From Ralstonia sp. RRA (GTDB lineage Bacteria; Pseudomonadota; Gammaproteobacteria; Burkholderiales; Burkholderiaceae): a stretch of 64,000 nt of DNA. Below are positions 55,955 to 64,000 of the stretch, piece after piece. The notes below the pieces were generated by a model. The model searched no databases. It was not told the DNA's origin and saw only the letters and a program-made list of their open reading frames with translations. The stretch covers positions 3,596,001-3,660,000 of the forward strand of contig NZ_CP146091.1 in the NCBI RefSeq assembly GCF_037023145.1, written 5' to 3'. Positions within the stretch are counted from its first letter, which is position 1. Each line of letters opens with the position of its first letter. The translations under genes and the position numbers were made by a program.

Positions 55955-57481
55955 GTGATCGACGTGGCCATACTGAGCATCATTCGACGCTGGCATCTTC
56001 GCGACCAGATCCCGCTGCGCGAGATCGCCAGACGCCTGGGCATCTCCAGGAACACGGTCAGGCGCTATCTGCGCGCTGACACCACGGCACCGGCCTATCC
56101 TGCACGGCAGAGTCCGAGCAAGCTCGACGGCCATGCCGCCAAGCTCTCCGCTTGGCTCAAGACCGAGGCCAACAAGCCACGCAAGCAACGGCGCACACTC
56201 AAGCAGATCCACACTGATCTGTGTGCCTTGGGCTTCACCGGCTCCTACGATCGCGTTGCCGCATTCGCTCGCCGCTGGCGCCAGGAGCAACAGGAGCAAG
56301 CCCGCACGTCGGGGCGAGGCACCTTTATCCCACTGCGCTTCGCAGAGGGTGAGGCCTTCCAGTTCGACTGGAGCGAGGACTGGGCGGTCATCGCCGGCGA
56401 GCGCACCAAGCTGCAAGTGGCTCAGTTCAAGCTCAGCCACAGCCGCGCATTCTTCCTGCGCGCGTATCTGCTGCAGACCCACGAGATGCTGTTCGATGCC
56501 CATCACCACGCCTTTGTGGCCTGGGGCGGTATCCCGCGTCGCGGCATCTACGACAACATGAAGACCGCCGTGGATCGCGTGCGCCTGGGCAAGTTGCGTG
56601 ACGTCAACTTGCGCTTCAGCACCATGGTCAGCCACTACCTGTTCGACGCCGAGTTCTGTAACCCGGCCTCGGGCTGGGAGAAGGGGCAGATAGAGAAGAA
56701 CGTGCAGGACAGCCGTCACCGCATCTGGCAACGCATCCCTGCATTCGGCTCTCTGGCGGCACTTAATGACTGGCTGGCCGACCAGTGCGTACGGCTGTGG
56801 CAGCAGACCCGCCATCCTGAGCTGGACATGACCCTCTGGGAGGCCTGGTCGCTGGAGCGGCCACACCTGATGCCCGTGGGGCAGCCGTTCGATGGCTTTG
56901 TGGAGCACACCAAGCGCGTCTCACCAACCTGCCTGGTGACCTTCGAGCGCAACCGCTACAGCGTACCGGCGTCGTTTGCCAACCGGCCCATCAGTCTGCG
57001 CGTCTATGCCAATCGGCTCGTGTTCGTGGCCGAAGGCCAGGTGATTGCCGAGCACGTGCGGCACATCGACCGTAGCCATCTTCCGGGGCGCACAATCTAT
57101 GACTGGCACCACTACCTCGCGGTGCTGCAGCGTAAGCCCGGTGCGCTGCGTAACGGCGCACCGTTCGCCGAACTGCCAGAGGGCTTCCGACGCCTGCAAT
57201 CCACACTGCTCAAACGCCCTGGTGGCGATCGCGAGATGGTCGAGATCCTGGCGCTGGTGCTGTTGCACGACGAACAGGCCGTGCTCACTGCGGTGGAGCT
57301 CGCACTGGAGGCGGGTGCCCCGTCCAAGCAAACCATCCTGAACATCCTCAGCCGCCTCCTGGAAGGCGAGCCCGTGGCACCGATCACCTCACCACAGGCA
57401 CTGGCGCTGCACGTCGAACCGCAGGCCAACGTCGGCCGCTACGACAGCTTGCGAGATCGGGAGGTGCATCATGCAGCATGA
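55955..57481 (+). CDS. istA: IS21-family transposase IstA
   Basis: 508 residues with a GTG start behind GCGGGAG. N-terminal HTH ([22 protein letters not shown]), then the DDE catalytic core: [14 protein letters not shown] (first Asp), [16 protein letters not shown] (second Asp) and [16 protein letters not shown] (Glu). Intact and full length. Overlaps istB by 11 bp, which is usual for IS21 elements. Confidence 0.95.
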   Translation: MIDVAILSIIRRWHLRDQIPLREIARRLGISRNTVRRYLRADTTAPAYPARQSPSKLDGHAAKLSAWLKTEANKPRKQRRTLKQIHTDLCALGFTGSYDRVAAFARRWRQEQQEQARTSGRGTFIPLRFAEGEAFQFDWSEDWAVIAGERTKLQVAQFKLSHSRAFFLRAYLLQTHEMLFDAHHHAFVAWGGIPRRGIYDNMKTAVDRVRLGKLRDVNLRFSTMVSHYLFDAEFCNPASGWEKGQIEKNVQDSRHRIWQRIPAFGSLAALNDWLADQCVRLWQQTRHPELDMTLWEAWSLERPHLMPVGQPFDGFVEHTKRVSPTCLVTFERNRYSVPASFANRPISLRVYANRLVFVAEGQVIAEHVRHIDRSHLPGRTIYDWHHYLAVLQRKPGALRNGAPFAELPEGFRRLQSTLLKRPGGDREMVEILALVLLHDEQAVLTAVELALEAGAPSKQTILNILSRLLEGEPVAPITSPQALALHVEPQANVGRYDSLRDREVHHAA

Positions 57482-58256
57482 AGTCATGTTGGAGATGCTC
57501 AAGTCGTTGAAGCTGCACGGCATGGCACAAGCGCTGGGCGACCTGGCGGCGCAGGACTCGCCGGCCTACCAGTCGGCCGTGGCCATCCTGTCGCGTCTGC
57601 TCAAGGCCGAGCTCACCGAGCGCGAGGTGCGCTCGCTGGCCTATCAGATGAAGGTGGCGCGCTTCCCAGCCTACCGAGACCTGACCGGCTTCGACTTCAG
57701 TTGCAGCGAGGCCAACGAAGCACTGGTGCGGCAGCTTCACCGCTGCGAGTTCCTCGAGTCGGCGCACAACATCGTGCTGGTCGGCGGCCCAGGTACGGGC
57801 AAGACCCATCTCGGCACCGCCATCGGCGTGCAGGCCGTGGAGCACCATCACCGTCGAGTGCGCTTCTTCTCGACCGTGGAGCTCGTCAACGCGTTGGAAC
57901 TGGAGAAGGTCTCAGGCAAGCCGGGACACCTGGCCACGCGACTCATGTATGCCGACCTGGTGATCCTCGATGAGCTGGGCTATCTGCCGTTCAGCCAGAC
58001 CGGCGGCGCATTGCTGTTCCACCTGATCAGCAAGCTCTACGAGCGCACCAGCCTCGTCATCACCACCAACCTGAGCTTCGGCGAATGGTCCAGCGTCTTC
58101 GGGGACGCCAAGATGACCACCGCGCTATTGGATCGCCTCACGCACCACTGCCACATTGTTGAAACCGGCAACGATAGCTATCGTTTCAAGCACAGCACCA
58201 CCCAGCCCAAGAAGGAGAAACGCACCGCCAAACAACCCGCACAAAGCGACACCTAA
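57471..58256 (+). CDS. istB: IS21 helper ATPase IstB
   Basis: 261 residues. Walker [17 protein letters not shown], Walker [15 protein letters not shown], sensor [40 protein letters not shown]. The DnaC-like ATPase directs IstA to its target. Intact, so the element may still be mobile. Confidence 0.95.
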   Translation: MQHEVMLEMLKSLKLHGMAQALGDLAAQDSPAYQSAVAILSRLLKAELTEREVRSLAYQMKVARFPAYRDLTGFDFSCSEANEALVRQLHRCEFLESAHNIVLVGGPGTGKTHLGTAIGVQAVEHHHRRVRFFSTVELVNALELEKVSGKPGHLATRLMYADLVILDELGYLPFSQTGGALLFHLISKLYERTSLVITTNLSFGEWSSVFGDAKMTTALLDRLTHHCHIVETGNDSYRFKHSTTQPKKEKRTAKQPAQSDT

Positions 58257-58319
58257 CAGCCTTTGGGGTGGGTCAGTTTTCGATGCAAATCCTGGGTCAG
58301 GATTCGGTGCAAATCAACA

Positions 58320-58386
58320 AGCTAACTTCGCCATGCTTGGAGGAGGCTATCCCATCAACTGTGTGCGGCTGACGCGGGCACCATGA
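58320..58386 (+). pseudogene. 3' part of the ORF interrupted by IS21
   Basis: Begins with A at 58320, which completes the codon AGA with the left AG, then reads GCT AAC TTC GCC ATG and so on to TGA. The in-frame join across the IS without any duplication is unusual; see findings. Confidence 0.5.
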
Positions 58387-58417
58387 TGAATCCGAAGACA
58401 ACCCACAGAGAGTGTTA

Positions 58418-60109
58418 ATGACTTGGGGATTCAACGACCAAATAGTTCATTTGGAAAAGCTACTGACTCCAGGATTGATTGGGACCTACGGTAGCTTTGA
58501 AATTACAGAGATTTTCGGATTCGAGAGGGACGGTCCACCAACAAATATTTTGACCTTGCTCGTAGCGGAACCGGAAGAGCCACCGTCGGTGAACTCACCT
58601 GGCCCAGGCTTCCTCAACGACAAGCCAATCCCGCTAACGTCAACCAAATGGAAACTTGGTATTGCGCGGTCTCGTATTGCGCCTAGCCAGCTCGTTGATG
58701 CGCTTAGACGCCTGGGGGAAACAGCCGAGTGGAAGATTGGAGCGTCCGCGCTGAAAGTAGGGAGGCTCACTGCAATCCCTCCCCAGTTCGTTCCATCCGA
58801 TACCTTCCAAACACACGCTTGGAATGGCGTGCTCAAAAATAACTTCTTCGATGGTTCGCATGTTCTCGAGCTGTTCGACAGAGAAAAGCTGGCGCTCCAA
58901 TTCCTTTTCGATAGGCCAAAGTTACTTACCGAACTTGCGAAGCTGATTCGCCCCTATGCTCCGGTTGGTCTTGACGGCCTGTCTGACCGTCTTGGTAACG
59001 TGCTCATCCAATTGCCTGTCACAGCGACCGTCACGAAATTCGGGCGAAATCAAGCCGATGGCTTTGCATTGGAGCCTCTCTGGCACCCTGCTGTGCCCCC
59101 TCGTCCGCTGCGGGTATCGTGGGAAGTCTATGAAGACGCGACCATAGAGGACTTCACCTCTGCGGCGGTGGGCATTCAGTCCACATCACAAACAGCGAAA
59201 TTCCCCCTACATTCAAAGCGTATGGGAGCGCGCTATGTCATATGGGATGACATCAACCGCTTGATTGTTGGGGCATCGGCACAGACGGCATTCCTAGGCG
59301 GCGACATAAGTGTGACCAGCCGAGTGCTTATCCCGGCGACTCGTGAGTTTCTCGAGCCCACCACATCCGCTGAACAATGCCAGCCAACCAAGCAGGCAGT
59401 CGTCATCGAACCAGCCCCCGACAATCCCGACCGCCCGCACCCCAATCCGCGGGAGCCTTGGCGTTCGGCCAGGGTGTTCAGAGAGAGCCTGCACGCGCTG
59501 CAGAGTCGCAAAGAATTTGTTCAATATGGAGGGCCTTCCGGCGCTGGCAGAGCGGAGGCGCTAGCGGACATCCGTTGGCTGCTACGCCAACACGGCACCA
59601 ACGGAGCGTGGCTTTGGGACCCTTTCCTCAGTGCGGACGACGTGCTGCATACCCTGTTCTTCTGCCCATGGCGCGACGCGGATTTGCGAGCGCTGAGTTC
59701 CGCGTCTACGCCCCCACGGGAACGCGCTCAGATAGGAAATGAATCTGATTGCGCGGGAACAACCACCAGGGGCGCCCTCATTCCATCCGCTCAGGCACCT
59801 GCTTCCCCCTCGTGGAAGGAAGAACAAGTCAGCCTAATTGAGCAGTCCAAAGGAAACGGCGAAGGACTGAAGCTTGAGTTCCGTGTTCGAATAGGGAGTG
59901 CAGGCTGGTCGTTCCATGACCGTTTCTTGATTTTTCCTAGAGCATCAGCAGGAGCAGTAGCCTGGTCACTGGGGACGTCTGTTAATAGCCTTGGCCGCCA
60001 GCATCATATTTTGCAGCAGGTTTCGGACGGTGAACTGATTCGACAAGCCTTCTTGGAGCTATGGGACGCACTAGGCAGCCCCGAACACCTCGTATGGAAA
60101 ACTCCATGA
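58418..60109 (+). CDS. unknown island protein with PLD-like C-terminus (VPA1262-like?)
   Basis: 563 residues from the ATG at 58418 (AGAGAG just upstream). The first about 330 residues are not recognised with certainty; I have a weak memory of the VPA1262 N-terminal family. The last 180 hold WLWDPFLSADDVLHTLFF (near residue 400) and GWSFHDRFLIFPR with H500-D501-R502 followed by SLGTSVNSLG, which recall one half of a phospholipase-D-type nuclease fold with Arg in place of Lys. It ends overlapping the next gene by 4 bp. Possible effector nuclease of a defence unit. Confidence 0.6.
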   Translation: MTWGFNDQIVHLEKLLTPGLIGTYGSFEITEIFGFERDGPPTNILTLLVAEPEEPPSVNSPGPGFLNDKPIPLTSTKWKLGIARSRIAPSQLVDALRRLGETAEWKIGASALKVGRLTAIPPQFVPSDTFQTHAWNGVLKNNFFDGSHVLELFDREKLALQFLFDRPKLLTELAKLIRPYAPVGLDGLSDRLGNVLIQLPVTATVTKFGRNQADGFALEPLWHPAVPPRPLRVSWEVYEDATIEDFTSAAVGIQSTSQTAKFPLHSKRMGARYVIWDDINRLIVGASAQTAFLGGDISVTSRVLIPATREFLEPTTSAEQCQPTKQAVVIEPAPDNPDRPHPNPREPWRSARVFRESLHALQSRKEFVQYGGPSGAGRAEALADIRWLLRQHGTNGAWLWDPFLSADDVLHTLFFCPWRDADLRALSSASTPPRERAQIGNESDCAGTTTRGALIPSAQAPASPSWKEEQVSLIEQSKGNGEGLKLEFRVRIGSAGWSFHDRFLIFPRASAGAVAWSLGTSVNSLGRQHHILQQVSDGELIRQAFLELWDALGSPEHLVWKTP

Positions 60110-61521
60110 GCGAAAATTTGATGAAAGCCGTTCGCCGGGTATTCGAGTCTGCATGCAGTGACGGGTCATCAGTACGCCCAGCGGCACTCGAGCAGTTTGT
60201 CGCGACGTTGACTGACTGCCCTGCCGAGGCGCCACGAGCGGAATTCGAGAACCTTGCGACTGCCGTATGGGCCGAATTCTCTCCTTTGCATCAACCCCTG
60301 ACATTGGGACGAGCACTCGAAGCGGCCTCTCTCGAGAAGTGGGAGAGTGCGGTCCGTGCCGTAATCAGTGATTTGCGCGCATGGGAGCCAAACCATGGGC
60401 TTGCATCGCTTGCAGCGCTTCTTGCGACCATCAACGCCCTGGATTCATGCTCAACTGGGCTCGAAGCTATTGCAATTCAGTTGAAGCGTGACACCCTCTC
60501 CGAAGGCTTGCAGACCTTGCTGAGCAATGCGGAAATCGGTCCGTGGGGAGGTGACAAGGGTCGTTATCCCTATGCTTCCGGCGACTTTAAGCTCTCATCG
60601 GTCGACGACAACTACGACGAACTTCATCGTGCTTCCGCACATTTGATGACGGCAGCAGGCGGAGAAGTTTGGGCTGCAATCGTATTGCTGTGGCGCCTGG
60701 ATAGCCGCCGACTCGCCAAAGTCGTAAATGATAGAGATGACGTTTACTTTTCACTGCAGGTGCGCCTGGTGCTTAAAGATGACGCGCCTAAGCTGGCTCT
60801 CGAAGTGCCGCTTGTTTCCTTCAAGTTTCTGGCTGTCGACCAACTTGAAGAGGCTCACCGATGCAACCGCGAAGGCGGTAACTGGTCCGGTCTGCTCGAA
60901 CAGATTCTTATTCAAGTCGCGCCAACCTCTGCGTGGAAAGGCTGGATGCATGCCCTGGTTCGGTCTCCTGACGAGCAGTCTTTGATGGCATCAGCACTGC
61001 CGGGCGTGCTAGCGCAAGTTGGCGAGACCAACTGGGAAATGTTTGTTGAGACTCTGTACCTCAGCTACTCCAAGCGCAGTGCGGCAGCCGTAGCCTCCAT
61101 CTTGTCAAAGTTCGCGCAGTTGGTTGGGCAGGAAGAGGCAAAAAGGATGTGGGCCATCTGCTTCCATCGGTGGGCTGATTGGGATTATGGCCGGCGGGAA
61201 GCACAGTTTAGCTTGTTCGCTCCAGCAGCCTGCGCCCTTGACTACCCGGTAGCGATGCACTTCTCACAACTCCTCCCCAATGAGCTTGACGATGAGGAGG
61301 CCGTTCTAACGCGCTCAGTCGAGAGAGTTGAGCAACAATGGTTCAGCACCGCGACGGAACTCGTCTCCGAAAGAAACAGACTTCTGTCTCGACTTCGCCT
61401 CATTAAGCACGGCCGCGCGCTGGCGGCTGGGACTGCGGACCTTCTACCGCCAGCCATTCTGCCCCCAGAAGACGCATACGCTCGCGTCCGATACTGGTAC
61501 CACGACGTTCAGTTCAACTGA
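60106..61521 (+). CDS. unknown partner protein, co-translated with 58418-60109
   Basis: 471 residues from the ATG at 60106 (ATGA overlap with the preceding stop). I recognise no domain. The sequence is mostly helical, with Trp/Leu-rich stretches (TLGRALEAASLEKWESAVRAVISDLRAWEPNHGLASLAALL, WAICFHRWADWDYGRREAQFSLFAPAACALDYPVAMHF), which might be repeat-type packing. The strict coupling argues that it forms a complex with, or controls, the upstream protein. Confidence 0.6.
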   Translation: MSENLMKAVRRVFESACSDGSSVRPAALEQFVATLTDCPAEAPRAEFENLATAVWAEFSPLHQPLTLGRALEAASLEKWESAVRAVISDLRAWEPNHGLASLAALLATINALDSCSTGLEAIAIQLKRDTLSEGLQTLLSNAEIGPWGGDKGRYPYASGDFKLSSVDDNYDELHRASAHLMTAAGGEVWAAIVLLWRLDSRRLAKVVNDRDDVYFSLQVRLVLKDDAPKLALEVPLVSFKFLAVDQLEEAHRCNREGGNWSGLLEQILIQVAPTSAWKGWMHALVRSPDEQSLMASALPGVLAQVGETNWEMFVETLYLSYSKRSAAAVASILSKFAQLVGQEEAKRMWAICFHRWADWDYGRREAQFSLFAPAACALDYPVAMHFSQLLPNELDDEEAVLTRSVERVEQQWFSTATELVSERNRLLSRLRLIKHGRALAAGTADLLPPAILPPEDAYARVRYWYHDVQFN

Positions 61522-61599
61522 GGCCGTGGGCCTCTCGGTGCCGGTCGCGGTGCAGGTGGGCATCAACACATTGGGAGATGTCTGGAAAGCACTTTGCCG

Positions 61600-62060
61600 G
61601 AGCGTTAAGAGGGGGCCGTCCAGGCCACCCATGACCGTCCATTTGGACGGTCGCACCCGAAGGGCGACGGAGGCCTCTCGGCCGAAGTCGCAGGCCGGCG
61701 CCCACGCCGGCCTGTGCACTTCAGGGGGAGCCGCGGACAGGGCACACCGCTAGGTGTGAGGTGCCCCAGCACCGACCTGTTCGTGGGGGAACGACAGTTC
61801 CCCGGCCCCGACCGCGGTCGGGCAAATGGCCTTCGAAGGACGCATTGATGGAGGGTCGCTCGAACGAAGTGAGAGCGCAATAGAAGGCCATTTGCCCGAG
61901 CGCGCGAGGGGCCGCAGGGAGACGGCCCACTAGGGCCGAGTACCGGGTAGGGCGTCCAGCCCGTGAAGCCCGGTACGTTCTCCCGCAAGGTCGGCAACGC
62001 CGGCCGCGCAGCGCCGTAGGCGCGAAGACGCGTAGCAAAACCGGACAGTTTTCAGAACGC
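61600..62060. other. hairpin-rich non-coding region, candidate structured RNA or oriT
   Basis: No credible gene lies between 61522 and 62373. At least nine exact or near-exact hairpins follow each other: 61633-61652 (GACCGTCC/GGACGGTC), 61691-61714 (CAGGCCGGCG/CGCCGGCCTG), 61743-61758, 61786-61803, 61807-61822, a 15-bp long-range pair GGGCAAATGGCCTTC (61820-61834) with its complement at 61883-61897, 61923-61938, 61940-61976 with an inner stem at 61950-61962, 61989-62005 and 62011-62023. No T tract closes it. The lower part (62060-62370) shows no clear structure. Confidence 0.6.
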
Positions 62061-62373
62061 AGACTTGTTGTCGGCAGTGTGCGGGCATGGTCGGTCGGAG
62101 CCAGCCAGAGAGCAAGTTGGCATGCGCGCAAGGTCGGACAGCTGACCGCGGCTACCAGGAATCGATGTTCCCACGCAAGGAATAAGTGAAGGCACATGGG
62201 CCAGCGGTAACGTCGGTGAGCGATGCAACCCTATCAGCGGGTAGCAGCAAAATCAGCCGCGGGCGCAAGCCCTTCTCATGTTTGTAGCAAAGTCGGGCAG
62301 CCGTACGAAGGTGCCAAAGTCGCATGACCATTTTTGGAGCTATACGAAGGAACATGAGACCTTCGGGGATTCA

Positions 62374-63165
62374 ATGGACAAGCGACAACAAGGACGACAC
62401 TACCGACGTGACGCGCTGCTCGCGCTCGCGCGGCTGGGTTACGCAACAACGAGGCAACTCGCCAAGTACCTTCACGGTAGTTGCACCGAGAGTGCGGTGA
62501 AGATGACCGGCAGGACGCTTCGCTGGCTTCGTGACGCAGGATTTGTTGTTACCAAGCGAGATGGCGGCAGCGTTACTGGCGAGTTGCTCGTTGCGGTGAA
62601 CGCCAAGGGTGCGGCATGGCTGTCCGAACTGGGCGAACCGCTTCCTGGTGAAAAGACCCACGCACGGCACTGGCTCCGGCATGCGCACAGTCACCGGACG
62701 GTATGCAATAGCGTGTTCGTTGCGCTGACGGTTCAGTCGCCAGAGTTGGCGCCCTGGTCGGAACTGGAGGTGCGCGCCAAGATAGCGCCCTTGCATTCCA
62801 TCCCCTACCACTTCGAAGACCAGGAAGTGTGTAAGGTCCCGGACCTTCTGGTGGAGGCGCCCGATGGCCTCGAATGGGTTGAGGTCGAAAATTCATGGCG
62901 CCGGGAACGCGACCTGGACAAGATGATTGCCAGCATGCGGGCCATGTTCCGACAACCGACTGGCGCCCTGACGCGCGTGCACTTCATTGTGACCACACCG
63001 AGTGCAAAGACTATTGGGCAACGTCTTCGTCGGAAGCTGACGCATGCTCACGATTCAGGCTACTCACGGCAGATTCGCGAGCTGGACGCTCGCATTCTGG
63101 CTCAGCACGTCATCGTCTCGACGCTCGACCATGACCGGCTCGAACTCACGAGGGTCGCGTTCTGA
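62374..63165 (+). CDS. replication-relaxation-like protein with nuclease-type motif
   Basis: 263 residues from the ATG at 62374; an upstream in-frame ATG at 62278 adds 32 and also lacks a clear ribosome binding site. A winged helix (residues about 10-70: ALLALARLGYATTRQLAKYLHG..AVKMTGRTLRWLRDAGFVV) resembles the replication-relaxation/MobC group of mobile elements. Further on KVPDLLVEAPDGLEWVEVENSWRRE shows the D...E-x-E arrangement of that family, similar to PD-(D/E)xK nucleases. It follows directly after the hairpin region, as a protein acting on it might. Confidence 0.6.
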   Translation: MDKRQQGRHYRRDALLALARLGYATTRQLAKYLHGSCTESAVKMTGRTLRWLRDAGFVVTKRDGGSVTGELLVAVNAKGAAWLSELGEPLPGEKTHARHWLRHAHSHRTVCNSVFVALTVQSPELAPWSELEVRAKIAPLHSIPYHFEDQEVCKVPDLLVEAPDGLEWVEVENSWRRERDLDKMIASMRAMFRQPTGALTRVHFIVTTPSAKTIGQRLRRKLTHAHDSGYSRQIRELDARILAQHVIVSTLDHDRLELTRVAF

Positions 63166-63225
63166 ATTTGCCAGCCACTACAGCAATTGAATCGGGCGCC
63201 ATACCTATCGCCGGGTCGTCCCTGT

Positions 63226-63651
63226 CTACCTAACAGCGGCGAGCGCAGCACCTCGGTCGTCGTTTTCCTCCGGAGCGGCGCAGCGACTTTTTGTCAGTAT
63301 CAAAACGTCTGAAAACACCTCGACGAAGCCTTGACGCAAGAGGGATTCACGCAGCGGTCCATAGGCGTCGGCAATGATAAGCGCCTGGTCTGCCAGCAAT
63401 GCGCACAATGCAACATAGCCTGAGAACCAGCCGCGACGGCGATAGCGCACCGGCACATACACATCGCTAATTGCCACCACCCCGTTGAACTCACCGACAT
63501 CCGGTACCGGCAAATACGGCGCGTATTCGATTGCGACATGAAAGCCGCGGGCGCTCAGTCGAGTCTCGTGGCCTACCCCTTGCGCCCGAGCCGACTGAAC
63601 GAACTCGACCGTTTGCAATTCGACGGATGGAATCTGAAGTTTTCTCGGCAT
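63226..63651 (-). CDS. GNAT-like acetyltransferase fold protein
   Basis: 141 residues. The centre ISDVYVPVRYRRRGWFSGYVALCALLADQALI resembles the acetyl-CoA loop (R-x-x-G-x-G-like RRRGW) and following helix of GNAT proteins, and the closing LRESLLRQGFVEVFSDVLILTK fits the last strand. The glycine pattern is incomplete, so it may be degenerate. Its ATG overlaps the TGA of the gene at 63651-63983, suggesting a two-gene operon. Confidence 0.5.
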   Translation of the reverse strand: MPRKLQIPSVELQTVEFVQSARAQGVGHETRLSARGFHVAIEYAPYLPVPDVGEFNGVVAISDVYVPVRYRRRGWFSGYVALCALLADQALIIADAYGPLRESLLRQGFVEVFSDVLILTKSRCAAPEENDDRGAALAAVR

Positions 63652-63983
63652 CAGGCAGCCCTCCGCCGAAAATCGACCGTGACGATATTGCCCCGACGCA
63701 TCAAGCCGGAAGCCGGCGGTGCGCTGGATGCCATTGCGGCTGTTCCAGCTTCGCAGTCGTCCGCGTCGCGGACCGACTGCTTCACCTGGGCATCCAGGAT
63801 GGGCAAATGTGCCGGGTTCCCCTCGGGTACCGATGCGGTTTGCTGTTTTGCCCCATAGACGGCATCCAACGCTTCCGTGACGCTCCTCTGATACCCCGCC
63901 GCCACATAACGGGTATCCAACGCCTCGTTGTGCATCATCGTGGCGACCTCGGTCGCCTTCAAGTTGACGTACCGCATGACCAT
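63651..63983 (-). CDS. unknown small protein of the island
   Basis: 110 residues; starts near the window edge, so more of the operon may lie beyond. It begins MVMRYVNLKATEVATMMHNEALDTRY and has a Gln/Ala/Ser-rich middle (VKQSVRDADDCEAGTAAMASSAPP) and a basic end (VDFRRRAA). No domain is recognised. Coupled with the GNAT-like gene downstream. Confidence 0.5.
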   Translation of the reverse strand: MVMRYVNLKATEVATMMHNEALDTRYVAAGYQRSVTEALDAVYGAKQQTASVPEGNPAHLPILDAQVKQSVRDADDCEAGTAAMASSAPPASGLMRRGNIVTVDFRRRAA

Positions 63984-64000
63984 TTGAACGGTCTTGTGGC

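Larger units (their letters stand above)
55851..58319 (+). mobile_element. IS21-family insertion sequence
   Basis: 2469 bp with istA and istB. Ends start TGTTGATTTGCACGG and finish CGGTGCAAATCAACA (one mismatch in the first 27 bp). Inner repeats with TTGCATCGAA and TTCGATGCAA lie near both ends, as in IS21. No target duplication is visible (flanks GAAGGAG and AGCTAAC), although IS21 normally makes one of 4-8 bp. Confidence 0.93.
52066..64000. mobile_element. integrated genomic island (left end; right end outside the window)
   Basis: It starts at the tRNA-Phe fragment and carries AlpA-like regulators, a serine recombinase, a SIR2 defence-type gene (visibly AT-richer than the core), an IS21 element, unknown coupled genes, a hairpin-rich region and a replication-relaxation-like gene. 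The tyrosine integrase, the intact tRNA and the other boundary are not in the window. The element cannot be classified as ICE, IME or defunct. Confidence 0.8.

Noticed and set aside
61600..62060. RNase P RNA, group I intron or tmRNA
   Set aside because: None of the conserved core segments of these RNAs could be found in the hairpin region.
52000..64000. CRISPR array
   Set aside because: No direct repeats of 25-40 bp with regular spacers are present anywhere in the window; the only tandem repeat is the 21-bp minisatellite.

Overview
The window looks like about 52 kb of core chromosome followed by the first about 12 kb of an integrated genomic island, from a high-GC betaproteobacterium. Ralstonia or a close relative in the Burkholderiaceae is the most likely source. 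I infer this from the strong G/C third-position bias, an SAH riboswitch ahead of ahcY, the thiC-thiO-thiS-thiG-thiE order with a long thiE, and the many GltI-type binding proteins. No species can be fixed without a search.

Left part (1-20 kb): a two-component system (the kinase is cut by the edge) beside two paralogous COG4705-type membrane proteins; a divergent IclR regulator and a polar amino-acid ABC operon with an FAD amine oxidase; a thioesterase; a HigB/HigA-like toxin-antitoxin pair with a perfect palindromic operator; LysR/LysE; a facing aldehyde dehydrogenase and GMC alcohol dehydrogenase; two orphan GltI-like binding proteins; and aidB.

Middle (20-52 kb): a nitronate monooxygenase; a TPP riboswitch and the thiCOSGE operon, with thiD nearby on the other strand; a 21-bp minisatellite; a tandem pair of alkaline phosphatases behind a Pho box; the SAH riboswitch with ahcY, a holin-like membrane protein and metF; 5-formyl-THF cyclo-ligase and a soluble lytic transglycosylase, divergent; a complex-I-type epimerase, a GST and cca; a TetR/flavoprotein pair; and a MurR-regulated aminotransferase with a beta-keto acid cleavage enzyme.

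Right part (52.07-64 kb): the 3' half of a tRNA-Phe gene (52066-52111) marks an attachment site. Beyond it lie two AlpA-like regulators, a serine resolvase with its own inverted-repeat site, a SIR2-domain protein that is a likely anti-phage NADase, and an IS21 element that splits a small ORF. Next comes a translationally coupled two-gene unit of unknown function (58418-61521; PLD-like C-terminus plus a novel partner), then about 0.85 kb of non-coding DNA packed with perfect hairpins, a replication-relaxation-like protein and two small genes. The coupled pair, the SIR2 gene and the structured region are the best candidates for something not yet described.
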